Of a stretch of DNA of 64,000 nt, positions 17,017 through 28,126 are shown one piece after another. This DNA comes from Marinobacter lutaoensis (GTDB lineage: Bacteria > Pseudomonadota > Gammaproteobacteria > Pseudomonadales > Oleiphilaceae): NCBI RefSeq assembly GCF_001981305.1, contig NZ_MSCW01000007.1, forward strand, positions 310,001 through 374,000, given 5' to 3'. The stretch's first letter is position 1. Every line of letters starts with the position of its first letter. Made by a program: the position numbers and the translations under genes. Under the pieces are notes generated by a model that saw only the letters and a program-made list of their open reading frames with translations, did not search any database and was not told the origin of the DNA.

Positions 17017-18882
17017 ATGGGCCAAACCTTGCGACTTGGGCTGGCTGTCTTCTGGCTTGCCCTCAGTGCCAATCTGTATGCCACCGACCTTGATGTCCCC
17101 GAAGACCTGTACCAGGACCCAGACTGGCTCACTCTCGGTCACTACCAACCCGGCCCTTTGGGTCGCGGCTACACCAGCCAGGCCGATGACGACCGGTTCT
17201 TCCTGAGTCCCGACGGCAAACATTCGCCCAAAGCCGAACTTGAAGCCACCCTACGGGCCATCCAGACGCCCGGGGACGGAGACCTGCACGCCCGCTGTCG
17301 CTTCCCCGCCCGCGACGCCTGGCTCCGGGAGCGACTCGGCCTGCCCCGCTCGCCGGTCACCTGCCCGGCGTACGACGCTTGGAAACGAACCCTGAACACT
17401 GAAACCGTGACCCTGGTGTTCGCCGCTTCCTACCTGAACAGCCCCTCGTCGATGTTCGGTCACACCTTCCTGCGCCTGGACCCGCCACAGCAGGACGAAC
17501 AGACCAACCTGCTGCTGGCCAGCACCATCTCCTATGCCGCCGACGCACAGGCGCACGACAGTGAACTCCTGTTCGCCTACAAGGGCATCTTCGGTGGCTA
17601 CCCCGGCATCACCACCGTGCAGCCCTACTACGAAAAGATTCGCCTCTACTCGGACATTGAGCACCGAGACCTTTGGGAATACACCCTCAACCTGACCGGC
17701 CCGGAAGTGGAGCGCCTGCTGGCCCATGCCTGGGAAATTCAGGACAAGCGCTTCGACTACTACTTCTTTGACGAGAATTGCGCCTACCGGCTGTTGGCCC
17801 TGATTGACGTGGCACGACCGGGCACGCGCCTACTGGATGAAGTCGGCACCCACGCCATCCCCTCGGACACGGTTCGCTGGGTGGTCGACAAAGGGCTGGT
17901 GAGCCGGGTCTACTACCGCCCCTCGGCGGCCACCTCAGTGGCCTACCAGATCGACCAGCTGCCCGCCCCCCAGCAACAGCTGGCGGCAGCGATTGCCAAC
18001 GGCTACGTTGCCCCGGACGCCCCCGAGGTACGCGCCCTGCCGGAACCTGAGCAGGCCGCCGTGCTGGACGCCACCTACGATTACGTCCGCTACCAGAGCG
18101 AGGCCGAGGGTTGGCCCCGCGGCTACGCCGCTCCCCTGTCCCACCGGCTGCTGATGGCCCGGAGCCGAATCCACGGTGCAGTGCCGAAAGACACACCGCC
18201 GACACCCCCGGTTCGCGACGACCAAGGGCACGACACCTTCCGGCTGAGCCTGGGCACGGGCCAGCAGGATCACCGCGAGTTTCTGAACCTAACCCTGCGC
18301 CCGGCCTATCACGACGTGCTGGACCCGCCCGCCGGTTACCGGCCCGGTGCCCAGCTGCAGTTCCTGCGGCTGGATGCACGGGTGTACACCGACAACGACG
18401 AACTCCAGCTGGAACGGCTGACGGCCGTCGAGATCCGCTCCCTGAGCCCACGGGATGCGTTCTTCTCCCCCCTGTCCTGGCAGGTGGGCTTTGGTGCCCG
18501 CCGGACCGACACCGGCCAGGACCGCGTGCTGACCCCCTACCTGGAAGGCGGCGCCGGTGGCAGCTGGCGTCTGGGCGGGGCGACCCAGGCATTCGCGCTG
18601 GCCACCGCCGACCTGGAAATTGACGACGACCTGAGCCGGGGCTATGACGCCGCGCCCGGAGCGGACTTGGGGCTCCTGCACCAGAGCGACCGGCTGAGCC
18701 TCCTGGCCGGCGTCCGGACCAAAGCCTGGCTGGTCAGTGATCAGCACCGCCGCGACCAGCTCTACCTGCAGGGCGGCTGGCATCTGGGGCGCCGTTTCAG
18801 CCTGTTCGCGGAATTCTCCCGGGACCACCACTTCGACAGGTACCAAAGCCTATGGCACGCCGGACTGCACGCCTATTTCTGA
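17017..18882 (+). CDS. DUF4105 / Lnb N-terminal domain outer-envelope protein
   Basis: Exported protein of 621 residues with a signal peptide (LRLGLAVFWLALSANLYA). The N-terminal half carries the DUF4105 (now called Lnb_N) papain-like domain, with the likely catalytic histidine in NSPSSMFGHTFLRLD (near residue 149) and DENCAYRLLALIDVARPG downstream, where the cysteine is the probable nucleophile. The C-terminal part from about 400 has alternating aromatic beta-strand segments and ends in the phenylalanine HAYF, as outer-membrane barrels do. As I recall, Lnb relatives acylate lipoproteins; for this protein that is only a hypothesis. The last 31 bases overlap the start of the lipoprotein hydrolase gene, so the two are probably coupled. 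Confidence 0.8.
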   Translation: MGQTLRLGLAVFWLALSANLYATDLDVPEDLYQDPDWLTLGHYQPGPLGRGYTSQADDDRFFLSPDGKHSPKAELEATLRAIQTPGDGDLHARCRFPARDAWLRERLGLPRSPVTCPAYDAWKRTLNTETVTLVFAASYLNSPSSMFGHTFLRLDPPQQDEQTNLLLASTISYAADAQAHDSELLFAYKGIFGGYPGITTVQPYYEKIRLYSDIEHRDLWEYTLNLTGPEVERLLAHAWEIQDKRFDYYFFDENCAYRLLALIDVARPGTRLLDEVGTHAIPSDTVRWVVDKGLVSRVYYRPSAATSVAYQIDQLPAPQQQLAAAIANGYVAPDAPEVRALPEPEQAAVLDATYDYVRYQSEAEGWPRGYAAPLSHRLLMARSRIHGAVPKDTPPTPPVRDDQGHDTFRLSLGTGQQDHREFLNLTLRPAYHDVLDPPAGYRPGAQLQFLRLDARVYTDNDELQLERLTAVEIRSLSPRDAFFSPLSWQVGFGARRTDTGQDRVLTPYLEGGAGGSWRLGGATQAFALATADLEIDDDLSRGYDAAPGADLGLLHQSDRLSLLAGVRTKAWLVSDQHRRDQLYLQGGWHLGRRFSLFAEFSRDHHFDRYQSLWHAGLHAYF

Positions 18883-19730
18883 GCCTTGCCCTGCTGGCCG
18901 CCACAACCCTGGGCGGGCTGTCCGGCTGCAGCAGCGTCTTTTTCTATCCGGACCACGTGACCTACGTGACTCCCGACCGACTCGGCCTGGCCTACGACGA
19001 CATTTACCTCGACACCGGGGACGGCGAGCGGCTGCACGGATGGTGGCTACCCGCTGCCGAGACCGGCAACGTCAGGGGAACCGTGTACTACCTGCACGGC
19101 AACGCCCAGAACATCAGCAGCCATATCCTCAACATCGCCTGGCTGCCGGAGGCCGGCTACAATGTGTTCACCCTGGACTACCGGGGCTTCGGCCAATCCA
19201 CCGGCGACCCGGACCTCGAAGGCGCCCTCCACGACGTCGAAACCGGCCTGCGCTGGCTTGCCGACACCCCGAAACGGGGCGATCAACCGGTCTACCTGCT
19301 CGGCCAGAGCCTTGGCGGAGGCCTGGGGGTCGCGCTGGCCAGCGAGTGGACCCGACGGGGGGAGACACCGGCGCTGACCGGCGTCATCCTAGACGGTACC
19401 TTTTCCGGGTTCCGGGCAATCGCCCGGGAGAAACTGGCGGCGTTCTGGCTGACCTGGGCGTTCCAGATTCCGCTGAGCTGGACCGTTCCCGGGGACTACG
19501 AAGGCACGGACAGAATTGCCGGCATCAGCCCGGTTCCGGTGCTGGTGATTCACAGCGTTCGGGATGGGATCATTCCCTTCCACCATGGCCGAGCCCTGTT
19601 CGAGGCGGCCCGGGAGCCCAAGGCCTTCCTGCAGACGGACACGCCCCACGCGGCAACCTTCGTAATTCCGGAATATCGGGAAGACGTGCTTCGCTTCATG
19701 GCGACCGCAGCAAAGGGAAGCGGAGGGTAA
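18852..19730 (+). CDS. Alpha/beta hydrolase lipoprotein
   Basis: Membrane-anchored hydrolase of 292 residues. A lipoprotein signal peptide ends in LSGC, so C26 is the lipidated residue. The fold shows the strand-loop YLHGNAQN (oxyanion region), the nucleophile elbow GQSLGG with S153, acid D238 in HSVRDGIIPF and base H266 in TDTPHAATF, a complete catalytic triad. It resembles the BEM46/ABHD13-like group. The substrate is unknown, though co-localisation with an Lnb-type protein makes an envelope lipid or lipoprotein substrate plausible. It starts inside the preceding gene with no clear Shine-Dalgarno, which fits translational coupling. Confidence 0.88.
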   Translation: MARRTARLFLSLALLAATTLGGLSGCSSVFFYPDHVTYVTPDRLGLAYDDIYLDTGDGERLHGWWLPAAETGNVRGTVYYLHGNAQNISSHILNIAWLPEAGYNVFTLDYRGFGQSTGDPDLEGALHDVETGLRWLADTPKRGDQPVYLLGQSLGGGLGVALASEWTRRGETPALTGVILDGTFSGFRAIAREKLAAFWLTWAFQIPLSWTVPGDYEGTDRIAGISPVPVLVIHSVRDGIIPFHHGRALFEAAREPKAFLQTDTPHAATFVIPEYREDVLRFMATAAKGSGG

Positions 19731-19760
19731 GCGGGCCCCGCTACTGACACGGAGCCCATA

Positions 19761-19795
19761 AAAAACCCGCCGACCCAGGGGAGCGGCGGGTTTTT
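19761..19795. terminator. Bidirectional terminator between hydrolase gene and pnp
   Basis: Stem CCCGCCG / CGGCGGG with A5 on one side and T5 on the other, between two converging genes. Confidence 0.9.
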
Positions 19796-19812
19796 GCCAG
19801 GCCCGAAGGCGA

Positions 19813-21933
19813 TCAGGCGGAGAAGTCCGTCGGCTGCTCGCCTTCCTTCACTTCCTTCATGGACAGCTTCACGCGGCCGCGGTTGTCCACGTCCAGCACC
19901 TTGACCAGCACTTCCTGACCTTCGCTCAGTTCATCGGAGACATTCTCGATCCGGCGGTCGGAGATCTGGGAAATGTGCACCAGTCCATCCTTACCCGGCA
20001 GAATGTTCACGAACGCACCGAAGTCCACAATACGCTCAACCCGACCCTTGTAGATCGCGCCAACCTCGATCTCCGCGGTGATCTCGCGGATCCGGTTGAC
20101 GGCCGCCTGGGCGGCGGCCTGGTTGTCGGCGTAGATCTTGACGTTGCCGTCGTCGTCCAGGTCGATGGAGGCACCGGTTTCGTCACAGATGGCGCGAATC
20201 ACCGAGCCGCCCTTGCCGATGACCTCACGGATCTTGTCCGGGTGGATCTTGATGGCGGTGATGCTCGGGGCACGCTCGGACAGCTCCGCACGCGGCTCGG
20301 CGATCACCTTGTTCATTTCCTCCAGGATGTGCAGACGGGCTTCGTGAGCCTGCTGCAGCGCGATTTCCATGATCTCGTCGGTGATCCCGTTGATCTTGAT
20401 GTCCATCTGCAGTGCGGTCACACCGTCTTGGGTGCCGGCCACTTTGAAGTCCATGTCACCCAGGTGGTCTTCGTCACCCAGGATGTCGGTCAGAACCGCG
20501 AACCGGTCACCTTCCTTAACCAGGCCCATGGCGATGCCCGCCACTGGAGCCTTCAGCGGAACCCCCGCGTCCATCAGCGCCAGGGAGGAGCCACAGACGG
20601 ACGCCATGGAGCTGGAACCGTTGGACTCGGTGATCTCGGACACCGCCCGGATGGCATACGGGAACTCGTCGATGGACGGCATCACCGCAGCGACACCCCG
20701 CTTGGCCAGGCGACCGTGACCGATTTCACGACGGCCCGGTGAGCCCATGCGGCCCGCCTCACCCACGGAGTACGGAGGGAAGTTGTAGTGGAACAGGAAG
20801 GCGTCCTTCTTCTCACCTTCCAGAGCATCAATGATCTGTACGTCACGGGTGGTTCCCAGGGTCGCGGTAACGATGGCCTGGGTCTCGCCCCGGGTAAACA
20901 GGGCCGAGCCGTGTACGTTGGGCAGGATGCCGACTTCCACTTTGATCGGGCGTACGGTCTTGTTGTCGCGACCGTCGATACGCGGCTTGCCGTCCAGCAC
21001 CTGCTGGCGAACGATCTGCTTCTCAATCTTGCCCAGGTATTTCTTAACGTCTTCCTCGGACGGACGACCTTCCTCGTCGCCGGCGAACGCCTCGACCGCC
21101 CGGGCCTTGATCTCACCCAGGCGCTCATAGCGGGCCATCTTGTCACGGATGCCGTAGGCTTCCTCGATGGCGGCACCGAACTCCGCCTTGAGCGCGTTCA
21201 GCAGGTCCGTATTCTCCGGCTCGGGCTGCCAGTCCCAGCGCGGCTTGCCGACTTCGGCGGCGAATTCCTTGATGGCCTTGATGGCCGTCTGCATTTCCTG
21301 ATGCGCGAACAGAACGCCCCCGAGCATCTGGTCCTCGGTCAGGCCCTTGGCCTCCGACTCCACCATCAGCACGGCGTCCTCGGTGCCCGCCACGACCATG
21401 TCGAGCAGGGAGCTCTCGAGCTCGGCAAAGGTGGGGTTGAGGAAATAGCCCTTGTCGTCGGTGAAGCCGACACGTGCCGCCCCGATGGGGCCCTCAAACG
21501 GAATACCGGAAATGGCCAGTGCCGCGGAGGCGGCGAGCATGGCGGCGATGTCCGGATCCTGTTCCTTGCTGGCGGACATGACCGTGCAGATCACCTGCAC
21601 CTCGTTCATGAAGCCTTCCGGGAACAGCGGACGGATTGGACGGTCGATCAGGCGGGACGTCAGGGTTTCCTTCTCGGACGGACGGCCTTCGCGCTTGAAG
21701 AAGCCCCCCGGAATCTTGCCCACGGCGTAGGTCTTCTCGATGTAGTTGACGGTCAGCGGGAAGAAACCCTGGCCTGGCTTGGCTTCCTTGGCGCCAACCA
21801 CGGTCCCCAATACGGCGGTCTCGCCGGAAGTGACCAGCACCGCGCCGGTGGCTTGGCGGGCAATACGGCCGGTTTCGAGGGTGAAGGTCTGGCCACCCAT
21901 TTCAAAGGTCTTGGTGCGAGGTTGCAGTTCCAC
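19813..21933 (-). CDS. pnp: Polynucleotide phosphorylase
   Basis: Phosphorolytic 3'-5' exoribonuclease of the degradosome, 706 residues. Two RNase PH domains ([20 protein letters not shown]; then RTEVGILPRVHGSALF-like [20 protein letters not shown]), a KH domain with [17 protein letters not shown] and a C-terminal S1 domain ([19 protein letters not shown]) are in the usual order. I place the start at a GTG at 21933, which is preceded by AGGAG at ideal distance; an in-frame TTG further up would put the Shine-Dalgarno inside the gene. It follows rpsO, with large hairpins in the leader that fit the RNase III/PNPase autoregulation known in E. coli. Confidence 0.97.
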   Translation of the reverse strand: MELQPRTKTFEMGGQTFTLETGRIARQATGAVLVTSGETAVLGTVVGAKEAKPGQGFFPLTVNYIEKTYAVGKIPGGFFKREGRPSEKETLTSRLIDRPIRPLFPEGFMNEVQVICTVMSASKEQDPDIAAMLAASAALAISGIPFEGPIGAARVGFTDDKGYFLNPTFAELESSLLDMVVAGTEDAVLMVESEAKGLTEDQMLGGVLFAHQEMQTAIKAIKEFAAEVGKPRWDWQPEPENTDLLNALKAEFGAAIEEAYGIRDKMARYERLGEIKARAVEAFAGDEEGRPSEEDVKKYLGKIEKQIVRQQVLDGKPRIDGRDNKTVRPIKVEVGILPNVHGSALFTRGETQAIVTATLGTTRDVQIIDALEGEKKDAFLFHYNFPPYSVGEAGRMGSPGRREIGHGRLAKRGVAAVMPSIDEFPYAIRAVSEITESNGSSSMASVCGSSLALMDAGVPLKAPVAGIAMGLVKEGDRFAVLTDILGDEDHLGDMDFKVAGTQDGVTALQMDIKINGITDEIMEIALQQAHEARLHILEEMNKVIAEPRAELSERAPSITAIKIHPDKIREVIGKGGSVIRAICDETGASIDLDDDGNVKIYADNQAAAQAAVNRIREITAEIEVGAIYKGRVERIVDFGAFVNILPGKDGLVHISQISDRRIENVSDELSEGQEVLVKVLDVDNRGRVKLSMKEVKEGEQPTDFSA

Positions 21934-22064
21934 AACACACTCCTGTAGCAAAAGTCAAAAAACGTTCTGTCGAACAACGGGAACCGCCGACCGCTCGGAT
22001 CGGGGCCCACAGAACCGCAGGTGTTTGCTGGGCGACCTCGTGGCGCAGCCTGCCTGAAAGCTAA

Positions 22065-22116
22065 CAGGCTGTTGCAAAATCCCGGTCTGCGACGGCCGGG
22101 GCTTTTCAACAACCTG
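22065..22116 (-). promoter_or_regulatory. Long hairpin in the pnp leader, candidate RNase III site
   Basis: Imperfect inverted repeat of about 20 bp per arm: CAGGTTGTTGAAAAG opposite CTTTTGCAACAGCCTG with a CCGG-rich inner stem. Its place about 130 bases before pnp is where the E. coli pnp mRNA has its RNase III-cleaved stem. Confidence 0.6.
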
Positions 22117-22204
22117 CTATCAAAGGGTGCTTTCGGTTACGACAGACGACTCCCTGGGGTCACGGGCAAAACAACCGCGGTGGCAATGCACGGAAGAGAA
22201 GCTT

Positions 22205-22228
22205 CAACCGGCGGCAACCCGCCGGTTG
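22205..22228 (-). repeat. Perfect hairpin downstream of rpsO
   Basis: CAACCGGCGG / CCGCCGGTTG, 10-bp stem with a four-base loop, about 50 bases after the rpsO stop. No U-run; it may protect or process the rpsO message. Confidence 0.6.
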
Positions 22229-22275
22229 ACGGCCTGGCCCCGTGCGGGCACAGGCCCCAGACTGTCAAGGCCGGA

Positions 22276-22545
22276 TCAGCGACGCAGACCCAGGCGCTGG
22301 ATCAGCTCCAGATACCGGTCGGCGTTCTTGCGCTTCAGGTAGTCCAGCAGCTTACGGCGCTGGTTGACCATCCGGATCAGACCACGACGGGAGTGGTGGT
22401 CCTGCTTGTTGGCCTTGAAGTGTTCCTGCAGCTTGTCGATGTTGGCGGACAGCAGGGCCACCTGAACTTCAGGAGAACCGGTGTCGCCTTCGCTTTGCTG
22501 AAACTCTTTTACAATCTGTGCTTTCTCACTGGCAGACAGTGCCAT
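22276..22545 (-). CDS. rpsO: 30S ribosomal protein S15
   Basis: Primary 16S rRNA-binding protein of the small-subunit platform, 89 residues, exactly the family length. The sequence is typical throughout: [21 protein letters not shown], the conserved [15 protein letters not shown] loop that contacts rRNA, then [22 protein letters not shown] precedes the ATG. It lies between truB and pnp. In E. coli S15 represses its own translation; I did not find the pseudoknot by eye here. Confidence 0.98.
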   Translation of the reverse strand: MALSASEKAQIVKEFQQSEGDTGSPEVQVALLSANIDKLQEHFKANKQDHHSRRGLIRMVNQRRKLLDYLKRKNADRYLELIQRLGLRR

Positions 22546-22607
22546 ATGTCACCTCATTGGTTGCGATGCTCATTCATCCAGCCGAACCGCGCATCTCTAC
22601 AGCCCGG

Positions 22608-23549
22608 CTAAGGGCGCCGTGACTCACGTCCGGAGCCCCCTTTCACCAGCCGACGAGGCACCACACGGGTCCGCTCGCCTTCCGGGAAAGCCTCGACCAG
22701 CCCTACGAAGTCGTGCTCGCCGTACAGGCGCGCAAAACCCTCGACGGGCTGGCCCGGTATTCTAACCTGTTGTCCATTCAAGATCGATAGCAGCGCCCCA
22801 TCCCGCAGGCGCAGTTCCGGGAACATGGAGAGCGCCGTATCCGGGGCCAGCAGCAGGCCGTCCAGGCTTTCACCCCGGGCCCGCATCGCTTCCAGGTCCT
22901 CGACCCGGTGGGCATCCGCCAGGGTGTAGCCGGAGGCCAGGGTACGCCGCAGTGCGGTCACATGGGCGCCGCAACCGAGGGCCTCGCCAATGTCCTCCAC
23001 CAGTGAGCGAATGTACGTACCCTTGGTGCAGGCCACCGCCAGGTCCAGCTCGTTTCCGCGCAGCGCCAGCAGTTTCAGCTCATGGATGGTGACCGGGCGT
23101 GCCGGGCGCTCCACCTCGACACCTTCACGGGCATACTCATACAGAGGCCGCCCCTTGTGCTTGAGCGCGGAGTACATTGACGGAACCTGCTGGATGTCGC
23201 CGCGGAACCGGTCCAGCACCGACTCCACGGCGGCCTCGGTCAGCGCCGGCACCGGCCGCTCGGACACCACTGCGCCGTCGCTGTCCCCGGTTTCAGTACG
23301 CACCCCAAGCCTGGCGGTGGTGACGTAGGCCTTGTCGCTGTCCAGCATCAGCTGGGAGAACTTGGTGGCCTCCCCAAAACACAGCGGCAGCACGCCGGTC
23401 GCCAGCGGGTCCAGGGCACCGGTGTGCCCGGCCTTGGCCGCGCCGAACAGGCGCTTGACCTGCTGCAGGATGCCGTTGGAGGTGACACCCTGGGGTTTGT
23501 CGATCACCAGAATGCCGTTGACATTCCGGCCTCTCTGTCGCCGCCTCAA
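22608..23549 (-). CDS. truB: tRNA pseudouridine-55 synthase
   Basis: Makes pseudouridine 55 in the T-loop of tRNAs, 313 residues. The N-terminus [19 protein letters not shown] and the catalytic motif [19 protein letters not shown] with its nucleophilic aspartate are diagnostic; a PUA-like C-terminal domain follows. The start is a TTG that overlaps the rbfA stop (TTGA), with GGAG eight bases upstream; no ATG is available near the conserved N-terminus. It sits between rbfA and rpsO. Confidence 0.96.
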   Translation of the reverse strand: MRRRQRGRNVNGILVIDKPQGVTSNGILQQVKRLFGAAKAGHTGALDPLATGVLPLCFGEATKFSQLMLDSDKAYVTTARLGVRTETGDSDGAVVSERPVPALTEAAVESVLDRFRGDIQQVPSMYSALKHKGRPLYEYAREGVEVERPARPVTIHELKLLALRGNELDLAVACTKGTYIRSLVEDIGEALGCGAHVTALRRTLASGYTLADAHRVEDLEAMRARGESLDGLLLAPDTALSMFPELRLRDGALLSILNGQQVRIPGQPVEGFARLYGEHDFVGLVEAFPEGERTRVVPRRLVKGGSGRESRRP

Positions 23550-23977
23550 GCGTCCCGCTCCGGATTATCGGAAACCGGGTCGTCGTTGTCGTCCCGCGGC
23601 ACCACCGGGCTGTCACCGACCGCCTCGCGAATCAGCCGATCCATCCGGCGGCTCTGACCCAGCAGGGCATCGAAGTGGAACCGCAGGTGCGGTACCACCC
23701 GCAGCTTCATGGCCCGACCGACCTGGCCGCGCAGGAAGCCGGCCGCCTTGTTGAGCACGGCCAGCGATGCCTGCACTTCCGGGGACTGCTCCGACAGTTC
23801 CTCGGTCGACATCAGGGACACGTACACGTCGGCGTAGCCGAGGTCCCGGCTGACCTTGACCGCATTGACCGTGACCATGCCCACCCGCGGGTCCTTGATT
23901 TCCCGCTGGATGAGCACCGCCAGTTCACGCTGCATCTGATCGCCGATGCGATCCACACGGCTGTATTCCCGAGCCAT
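23546..23977 (-). CDS. rbfA: 30S ribosome-binding factor A
   Basis: Late-stage 30S assembly factor needed for 16S rRNA 5' processing and cold growth, 143 residues. The KH-like core is recognisable in [27 protein letters not shown] and [12 protein letters not shown], followed by LKAGxxR-like [20 protein letters not shown]. The tail after about 115 is acidic and less conserved. Both ends overlap neighbours: its ATG overlaps the infB stop (ATGA) and its stop overlaps the truB start. Confidence 0.96.
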   Translation of the reverse strand: MAREYSRVDRIGDQMQRELAVLIQREIKDPRVGMVTVNAVKVSRDLGYADVYVSLMSTEELSEQSPEVQASLAVLNKAAGFLRGQVGRAMKLRVVPHLRFHFDALLGQSRRMDRLIREAVGDSPVVPRDDNDDPVSDNPERDA

Positions 23978-26562
23978 CAGCCCCCCGTGGACTCCAGTTT
24001 GCGCTCGACTTTGACCCGATCGAACACCTCGATCTGGTCACCCACCTTGACGTCGTACCCTTTAACGCCGATACCGCACTCCATGCCGTTACGCACTTCC
24101 GCGACGTCATCCTTGAAGCGGCGCAGCGACTCCAGCTCGCCCTCAAAGATCACCACGTTGTCACGCAGCACGCGGATCGGCTTGTTCCGGTACACGGTAC
24201 CCTCGACCACCATACAGCCGGCCACCTGGCCGAACTTCGGCGAGCGGAAGGTGTCCCGGACTTCGGCGATGCCGACGATCTCTTCCCGGTACTCCGGTGC
24301 CAGCATGCCGGTCAGGGCCGCTTTCACGTCATCGATCAGGTTGTAGATGATGCTGTAGTAACGCAGGTCCAGACCTTCCTGTTCGACCAGGCGTTTGGCG
24401 GCGGAATCCGCACGTACGTTGAAGCCGAAAATCACGGCGTTGGTGGCTGCCGCCAGACTCACGTCCGTCTCCGCGATACCGCCCACGCCCGAGGACACGA
24501 TCTTGACCTGAACCTCGTCGTTGCCCAGGTCCAGCAGGGCCTTGGTGATCGCCTCCAGAGAACCGCGCACGTCGGTCTTCAGGACGACGTTGAGGGTCTT
24601 GACCTCGTCCTTGCCCATGTTCTCGAACATGTTCTCAAGCTTGGCCGCCTGCTGGCGCTGCAGACGCTGCTCGCGCTCACGGGCCTGGCGGAATTCCACC
24701 AGCTCCTTGGCCTTCCGCTCATCGGCCACCACGAACAACTCGTCACCCGCGTCCGGCGTACCATTCAGGCCGAGAATCTCAACCGGGATAGACGGCCCGG
24801 CTTCCTTGACCTGACGGCCGGACTCGTCGGTCATGGCGCGAACCTTACCGAAGTAGGAACCCGCCACCACCATATCGCCCCGGTGCAGGGTACCGTTCTG
24901 GACCAGCACGGTCGCCACCGAGCCCCGGCCCCGTTCCAGACTGGACTCGATGACCACGCCCTTGGCCGAGGCATCCGGTGACGCTTCCAGCTCCAGAATT
25001 TCCGCCTGCAGCAGCACGGCTTCCAGCAGGTCCTCGATGCCCTGACCGGTGTGCGCGGACACCGGCACGAACTGGGTGTCGCCACCCCAGTCTTCCGGAA
25101 TCACTTCCAGCGCCGACAGCTCGTTCTTGATGCGGTCGGGGTCCGCCTCTTCCTTGTCCATCTTGTTGATGGCCACCACGATCGGCACGCCAGCGGAGCG
25201 GGCGTGGTCGATTGCCTCCTTGGTCTGGGGCATGACGCCGTCGTCCGCGGCCACCACCAGAATGACGATGTCCGTACACTGGGCACCGCGCGCCCGCATG
25301 GCGGTAAACGCCGCGTGGCCCGGAGTATCCAGGAAGGTGATCATGCCGTGGTCGGTTTCAACATGATAGGCACCGATGTGCTGGGTAATGCCACCGGATT
25401 CGCCAGCCGCCACCTTGGTGCGCCGGATGTAGTCCAGCAACGAGGTCTTGCCGTGGTCGACGTGGCCCATGACGCTGACCACCGGTGCCCGTTTGATCTT
25501 TTCCTTGCCCTCGGAGTCGCCGGTGATCTCGCTCAGGATCTCCTCCTCGAAGGCTTCCTCGCTGACCGGTTTGGCCTTGTGCCCCAGTTCCTCGGTCACC
25601 AGAATCGCCGTTTCCTGATCCAGCGGCTGGTTGATGGTGGCCATGACGCCCATACCCATCAGGGTCTTGATGACATCCGCCGCCTTCACGGCCATGCGCT
25701 GGGCCAGATCGCCAACGGTAATGGTCTCGGGGATTTCCACTTCTCGTACCATGGGCTTGGTCGGCCTCTCGAAGCCATGACGCTTCTCTTTGGGTTTCTT
25801 TTTCACACGCAGCGACTTACGCGGCGTGGACTCGTCCTCGTCATCCGAGATGAGCACCGGCTCCTCCACCGGACGACTGCGGGGGCCTCGATGACCCGCC
25901 TGTTTCTTCTTGGGCTTGCCGTCGTCGACCTCTTCTGTGCGCTCGCGCACCTTGCTCTTCTTCTTGCCCTTGCGGTCCTTGCCGTCCTTGTCCGGCGGCG
26001 GGACAGCCACGCCTTCGGCGGTCTCGGGCTCAGCGGCCTCGGGCTCCGCCGGCGCGCTCTCATCGGAAGGCGCTTCCTCGGATTCCGACGGCGTGGTATC
26101 CGGCGCGGCCTCCGGCTTCGCTTCGGCCTCCGGCGCCTGGGCCGCGTCCGCAGCCTGCGGCGCCTGAGCTTCCGCCACCGCGGGGGTCGCCTCTTCGGCG
26201 GCGGCCGGGGCGGGTTGCGCGTCGATCACCTCTTCCGGTTTCGGCGCCTCGGGCTCCGGCTCCGGTTGCAGCTCGGCCCGCTTGATGTAGGTACGGCGCT
26301 TGCGTACCTCGACGTTCACCGTCTTGGCCTTGCCGGCTTTGAGGGTGGTGGTGGTCTTGCGTTTCAACGTGATCTTGCGCGGCTCGGCATCCGCCTCGCC
26401 GTGGGTCTTTCTCAGATAAGCCAGCAACTGCTGTTTCTCATCGCTGGTCACAGAGTCGTCCTCGGAGCGGGCCTTGAGGCCGGCCTCGACGATCTGCTTC
26501 AGCAAACGATCCACGGGAGCGCCTACATCTCTGGCCAGTTGTTTTACCGTTACTTCAGACAT
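23977..26562 (-). CDS. infB: Translation initiation factor IF-2
   Basis: GTPase that brings initiator tRNA to the ribosome, 861 residues. Two IF2_N domains: one at the extreme N-terminus ([20 protein letters not shown]) and one before the G domain ([22 protein letters not shown]). They are separated by a long Ala/Pro/Glu then Lys/Arg-rich linker. G motifs are GHVDHGKTS (near 365), DTPGHAAF and NKMDK. The C-terminal beta-barrels end in [31 protein letters not shown] is a strong ribosome site. It is 18 bases after nusA. Confidence 0.98.
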   Translation of the reverse strand: MSEVTVKQLARDVGAPVDRLLKQIVEAGLKARSEDDSVTSDEKQQLLAYLRKTHGEADAEPRKITLKRKTTTTLKAGKAKTVNVEVRKRRTYIKRAELQPEPEPEAPKPEEVIDAQPAPAAAEEATPAVAEAQAPQAADAAQAPEAEAKPEAAPDTTPSESEEAPSDESAPAEPEAAEPETAEGVAVPPPDKDGKDRKGKKKSKVRERTEEVDDGKPKKKQAGHRGPRSRPVEEPVLISDDEDESTPRKSLRVKKKPKEKRHGFERPTKPMVREVEIPETITVGDLAQRMAVKAADVIKTLMGMGVMATINQPLDQETAILVTEELGHKAKPVSEEAFEEEILSEITGDSEGKEKIKRAPVVSVMGHVDHGKTSLLDYIRRTKVAAGESGGITQHIGAYHVETDHGMITFLDTPGHAAFTAMRARGAQCTDIVILVVAADDGVMPQTKEAIDHARSAGVPIVVAINKMDKEEADPDRIKNELSALEVIPEDWGGDTQFVPVSAHTGQGIEDLLEAVLLQAEILELEASPDASAKGVVIESSLERGRGSVATVLVQNGTLHRGDMVVAGSYFGKVRAMTDESGRQVKEAGPSIPVEILGLNGTPDAGDELFVVADERKAKELVEFRQAREREQRLQRQQAAKLENMFENMGKDEVKTLNVVLKTDVRGSLEAITKALLDLGNDEVQVKIVSSGVGGIAETDVSLAAATNAVIFGFNVRADSAAKRLVEQEGLDLRYYSIIYNLIDDVKAALTGMLAPEYREEIVGIAEVRDTFRSPKFGQVAGCMVVEGTVYRNKPIRVLRDNVVIFEGELESLRRFKDDVAEVRNGMECGIGVKGYDVKVGDQIEVFDRVKVERKLESTGG

Positions 26563-26580
26563 ACTGGTCCTCCTCCCGAA

Positions 26581-28074
26581 TTAAGCCTGATCTTCAAACC
26601 AGGGAGCCCGCGCGGCCATGATCAGCTGGCCGGCACGCTCTTCATCCATTCCTTCAATGTCGAGCAGATCGTCCACCGACTGCTCCGCCAAGTCCTCCAT
26701 GGTACGGACCCCCATGCCCGCCAGTTTGAAGGCCAGGGCACGGTCCATGCCGTCCATGTTGAGCAGGTCGTCCGCCGGCTCGGCGCCCTCCAGGGCTTCC
26801 TCGTCCGCCAGAGCCTGATTCAGAAGCACGTCCTTGGCCCGACGGCGCAGCTCCGTCACGGTCTCCTCGTCGAAGCCCTCAATCGCCAGCAGCTCTTCCA
26901 TGGGGACGTAGGCCACCTCCTCCAGAGAGGTGAAGCCTTCCTCGATCAACACGCTGGCAAACTCCTCATCCACATCCAGGGTGGAGGTGAAGTATTCCAG
27001 CAACCGGTTGTACTCCTGCTGCTGGCGCTCGCCGGCCTCTTCCTCGGTCATCACGTTCAGGGTCCAGCCGGTCAGCTCGGACGCCAGGCGAACGTTCTGG
27101 CCATTGCGGCCGATGGCCTGGGCCAGATTGTCCTCCGCCACCGCCACGTCCATGGTGTGCCGGTCCTCGTCGATAACGATGGAAGCCACTTCCGCCGGGG
27201 CCATGGCGTTGATCACCAGCTGCGCGGGGTTATCGTCCCACAGCACGATATCGACCCGCTCGCCACCCAGTTCGTTGGACACCGCCTGAACCCGGGAACC
27301 TCGCATGCCAACACAGGCACCCACCGGATCGATCCGGCGATCATTGGTCTTCACCGCGATCTTGGCCCGGGAACCCGGATCCCGGGCCGCGCCCCGGATT
27401 TCAATCAGTTCCTCGGCGATTTCGGGGACCTCGATCCGGAACAGCTCCACCAGCATCTGCGGCGCGGTGCGGCTGAGAATCAGCTGGGGCCCGCGATGAT
27501 CGGTGCGGATTTCCAGCAGCAGCGCCCGCACCCGGTCACCCATGCGGAAGGATTCGCGCGGAATCAGGTGCTCGCGCGGCAGCAGGGCCTCGGCGTTGCC
27601 GCCCAGGTCGACGATGACGTTGTCCCGGGTCACTTTTTTCACGGTTCCGGAGACCAGCTCGCCGATCCGGTCACGGTAGCTGTCCACGATCTTGGCCCGC
27701 TCGGCCTCCCGCACTTTCTGAAAGATGATCTGCTTCGCGGCCTGAGCGCCAATGCGGCCAAAGGAGACGGACTCCACCTTCTCTTCATAGATGTCGCCGG
27801 GCTTGAGGTTGGGATCGATCTCCTCGGCCTCCTGCAACGTCAGTTCGGTACCCAGCGCCGGTACCTGGTCGTTGTCCACCACCAGCCAGCGGCGGAAGGT
27901 CTCGTATTCGCCGGTCCTGCGGTCGATGGCAACCCGAATGTCGGCGTCCTCGTCTTCGTAACGCTTCTTGGCCGCCGTGGCGAGCGCAAGCTCGATCGCC
28001 TCAAAAATCACGTCCTTCTCGACACCCTTTTCGTTCGAGACGGATTCGACCACCAGCAAGATCTCTTTACTCAT
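26581..28074 (-). CDS. nusA: Transcription termination/antitermination factor NusA
   Basis: RNA polymerase-binding elongation factor, 497 residues. N-terminal domain ([24 protein letters not shown]), S1 domain ([25 protein letters not shown]), two KH domains ([45 protein letters not shown]) and two acidic C-terminal repeats containing helix-hairpin-helix motifs. It lies between rimP and infB. The operon leader contains two intrinsic terminators, so NusA may control its own synthesis by termination, as in E. coli (inference). Confidence 0.98.
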   Translation of the reverse strand: MSKEILLVVESVSNEKGVEKDVIFEAIELALATAAKKRYEDEDADIRVAIDRRTGEYETFRRWLVVDNDQVPALGTELTLQEAEEIDPNLKPGDIYEEKVESVSFGRIGAQAAKQIIFQKVREAERAKIVDSYRDRIGELVSGTVKKVTRDNVIVDLGGNAEALLPREHLIPRESFRMGDRVRALLLEIRTDHRGPQLILSRTAPQMLVELFRIEVPEIAEELIEIRGAARDPGSRAKIAVKTNDRRIDPVGACVGMRGSRVQAVSNELGGERVDIVLWDDNPAQLVINAMAPAEVASIVIDEDRHTMDVAVAEDNLAQAIGRNGQNVRLASELTGWTLNVMTEEEAGERQQQEYNRLLEYFTSTLDVDEEFASVLIEEGFTSLEEVAYVPMEELLAIEGFDEETVTELRRRAKDVLLNQALADEEALEGAEPADDLLNMDGMDRALAFKLAGMGVRTMEDLAEQSVDDLLDIEGMDEERAGQLIMAARAPWFEDQA

Positions 28075-28126
28075 TGGATTGCCCTGCCCTCAAAAGCTGT
28101 TCGTCCACTGACACATTCAAATGAAA

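Larger units (their letters stand above)
21934..22275 (-). other. rpsO-pnp intergenic leader
   Basis: About 340 bases without a gene. On the transcribed minus strand it carries a perfect 10-bp hairpin (22205-22228) soon after rpsO and a long imperfect hairpin (22065-22116) nearer pnp. No T-run follows either one, so they look like processing or control structures rather than full terminators. I saw no convincing promoter hexamers. Confidence 0.65.
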
